Shown: positions 6,351 through 6,427 of the stretch, one piece after another
Layout: each line of letters begins with the position of its first letter
Numbering within the stretch: the stretch's first letter is position 1
Source of the DNA: an uncultured Lachnospiraceae bacterium
GTDB taxonomy: Bacteria > Bacillota > Clostridia > Lachnospirales > Lachnospiraceae
Assembly (NCBI GenBank): GCA_947175305.1
Contig: CAMWMO010000102.1
Span: forward strand, 1-6,427
Length of the DNA stretch: 6,427 bases
Direction of reading: 5' to 3'
The notes under the pieces: model-generated
What the model was told of the DNA's origin: nothing
Seen by the model: only the letters and a program-made list of their open reading frames with translations
Databases searched by the model: none
Position numbers and translations under genes: made by a program

Positions 6351-6427
6351 ATGTATCTTATACACATCTCCGAGACAACGAGACAAGAGGCAATATCGTC
6401 TGCCGTCTTCTGCTTGAAAAAAAATAT
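6351..6427 (+). other. Illumina Nextera adapter read-through (not genomic DNA)
   Basis: Read on the plus strand, 6351-6369 matches the 19-base Tn5 mosaic end used in Nextera libraries at 17 of 19 positions (CTTATACACATCT is intact). 6370-6384 matches the rest of the read-2 adapter (CCGAGCCCACGAGAC) at 13 of 15. 6385-6392 is AAGAGGCA, which I recognise as Nextera i7 index N711. 6393-6416 matches the P7-side sequence ending TGCCGTCTTCTGCTTG at 22 of 24. 6417-6427 is poly-A with one T, typical of reading past the fragment end. Parts and order are exactly those of an untrimmed short insert. Genomic sequence therefore ends at about 6350. Confidence 0.97.

Noticed and set aside
6351..6369. Tn5/IS50-type mosaic end, suggesting a transposon boundary
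   Set aside because: It is followed directly by the remaining Nextera adapter, an index, P7 and poly-A, so it is library-construction sequence and not a natural mobile element.

Overview
The window looks like chromosomal DNA of a low-to-moderate-GC Firmicute, most likely a clostridial gut-type bacterium near Lachnospiraceae. This rests on a PolC-type replicative polymerase (a Firmicutes hallmark), an ispG-polC gene pair typical of Clostridia, Hanks-type kinase and PP2C phosphatase genes, and strong purine-rich ribosome binding sites. The taxonomic call is inference from protein style, not from a database search. All five genes lie on the minus strand, so transcription runs from right to left.

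Right to left: (1) 6351-6427 is not genomic. It is Illumina Nextera adapter read-through: the Tn5 mosaic end, the rest of the read-2 adapter, an 8-base index, the P7 sequence and a poly-A tail. (2) 4741-6350 is a methyl-accepting chemotaxis protein whose first few codons are cut off by the contig end, followed by a clean intrinsic terminator (4701-4730). (3) 4474-4700 holds a good sigma-A-type promoter and two small inverted repeats, forming the leader of the next gene. (4) 3757-4473 is a PP2C-family protein phosphatase. (5) 3647-3756 is a short AT-rich gap with a cluster of palindromic and repeated TGTA/TACA elements. (6) 2780-3646 is a soluble Hanks-type Ser/Thr kinase. (7) 1680-2741 is ispG, preceded by a consensus-like promoter whose predicted start site falls on the ATG. 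(8) 1-1687 is the N-terminal 562 codons of polC, which starts inside the end of ispG and runs off the left edge.

The phosphatase and kinase form a small reversible Ser/Thr phosphorylation module placed directly upstream of an essential isoprenoid gene and the replicative polymerase. ispG and polC are tightly coupled by an 8-nt overlap. The chemotaxis receptor is a separate transcription unit with visibly lower GC. I see no mobile element, CRISPR array, tRNA or rRNA. The most notable points are the unremoved adapter, the candidate leaderless ispG transcript, the kinase/phosphatase pair next to ispG-polC, and the operator-like repeat cluster before the kinase. I found no convincing evidence of a wholly new system.
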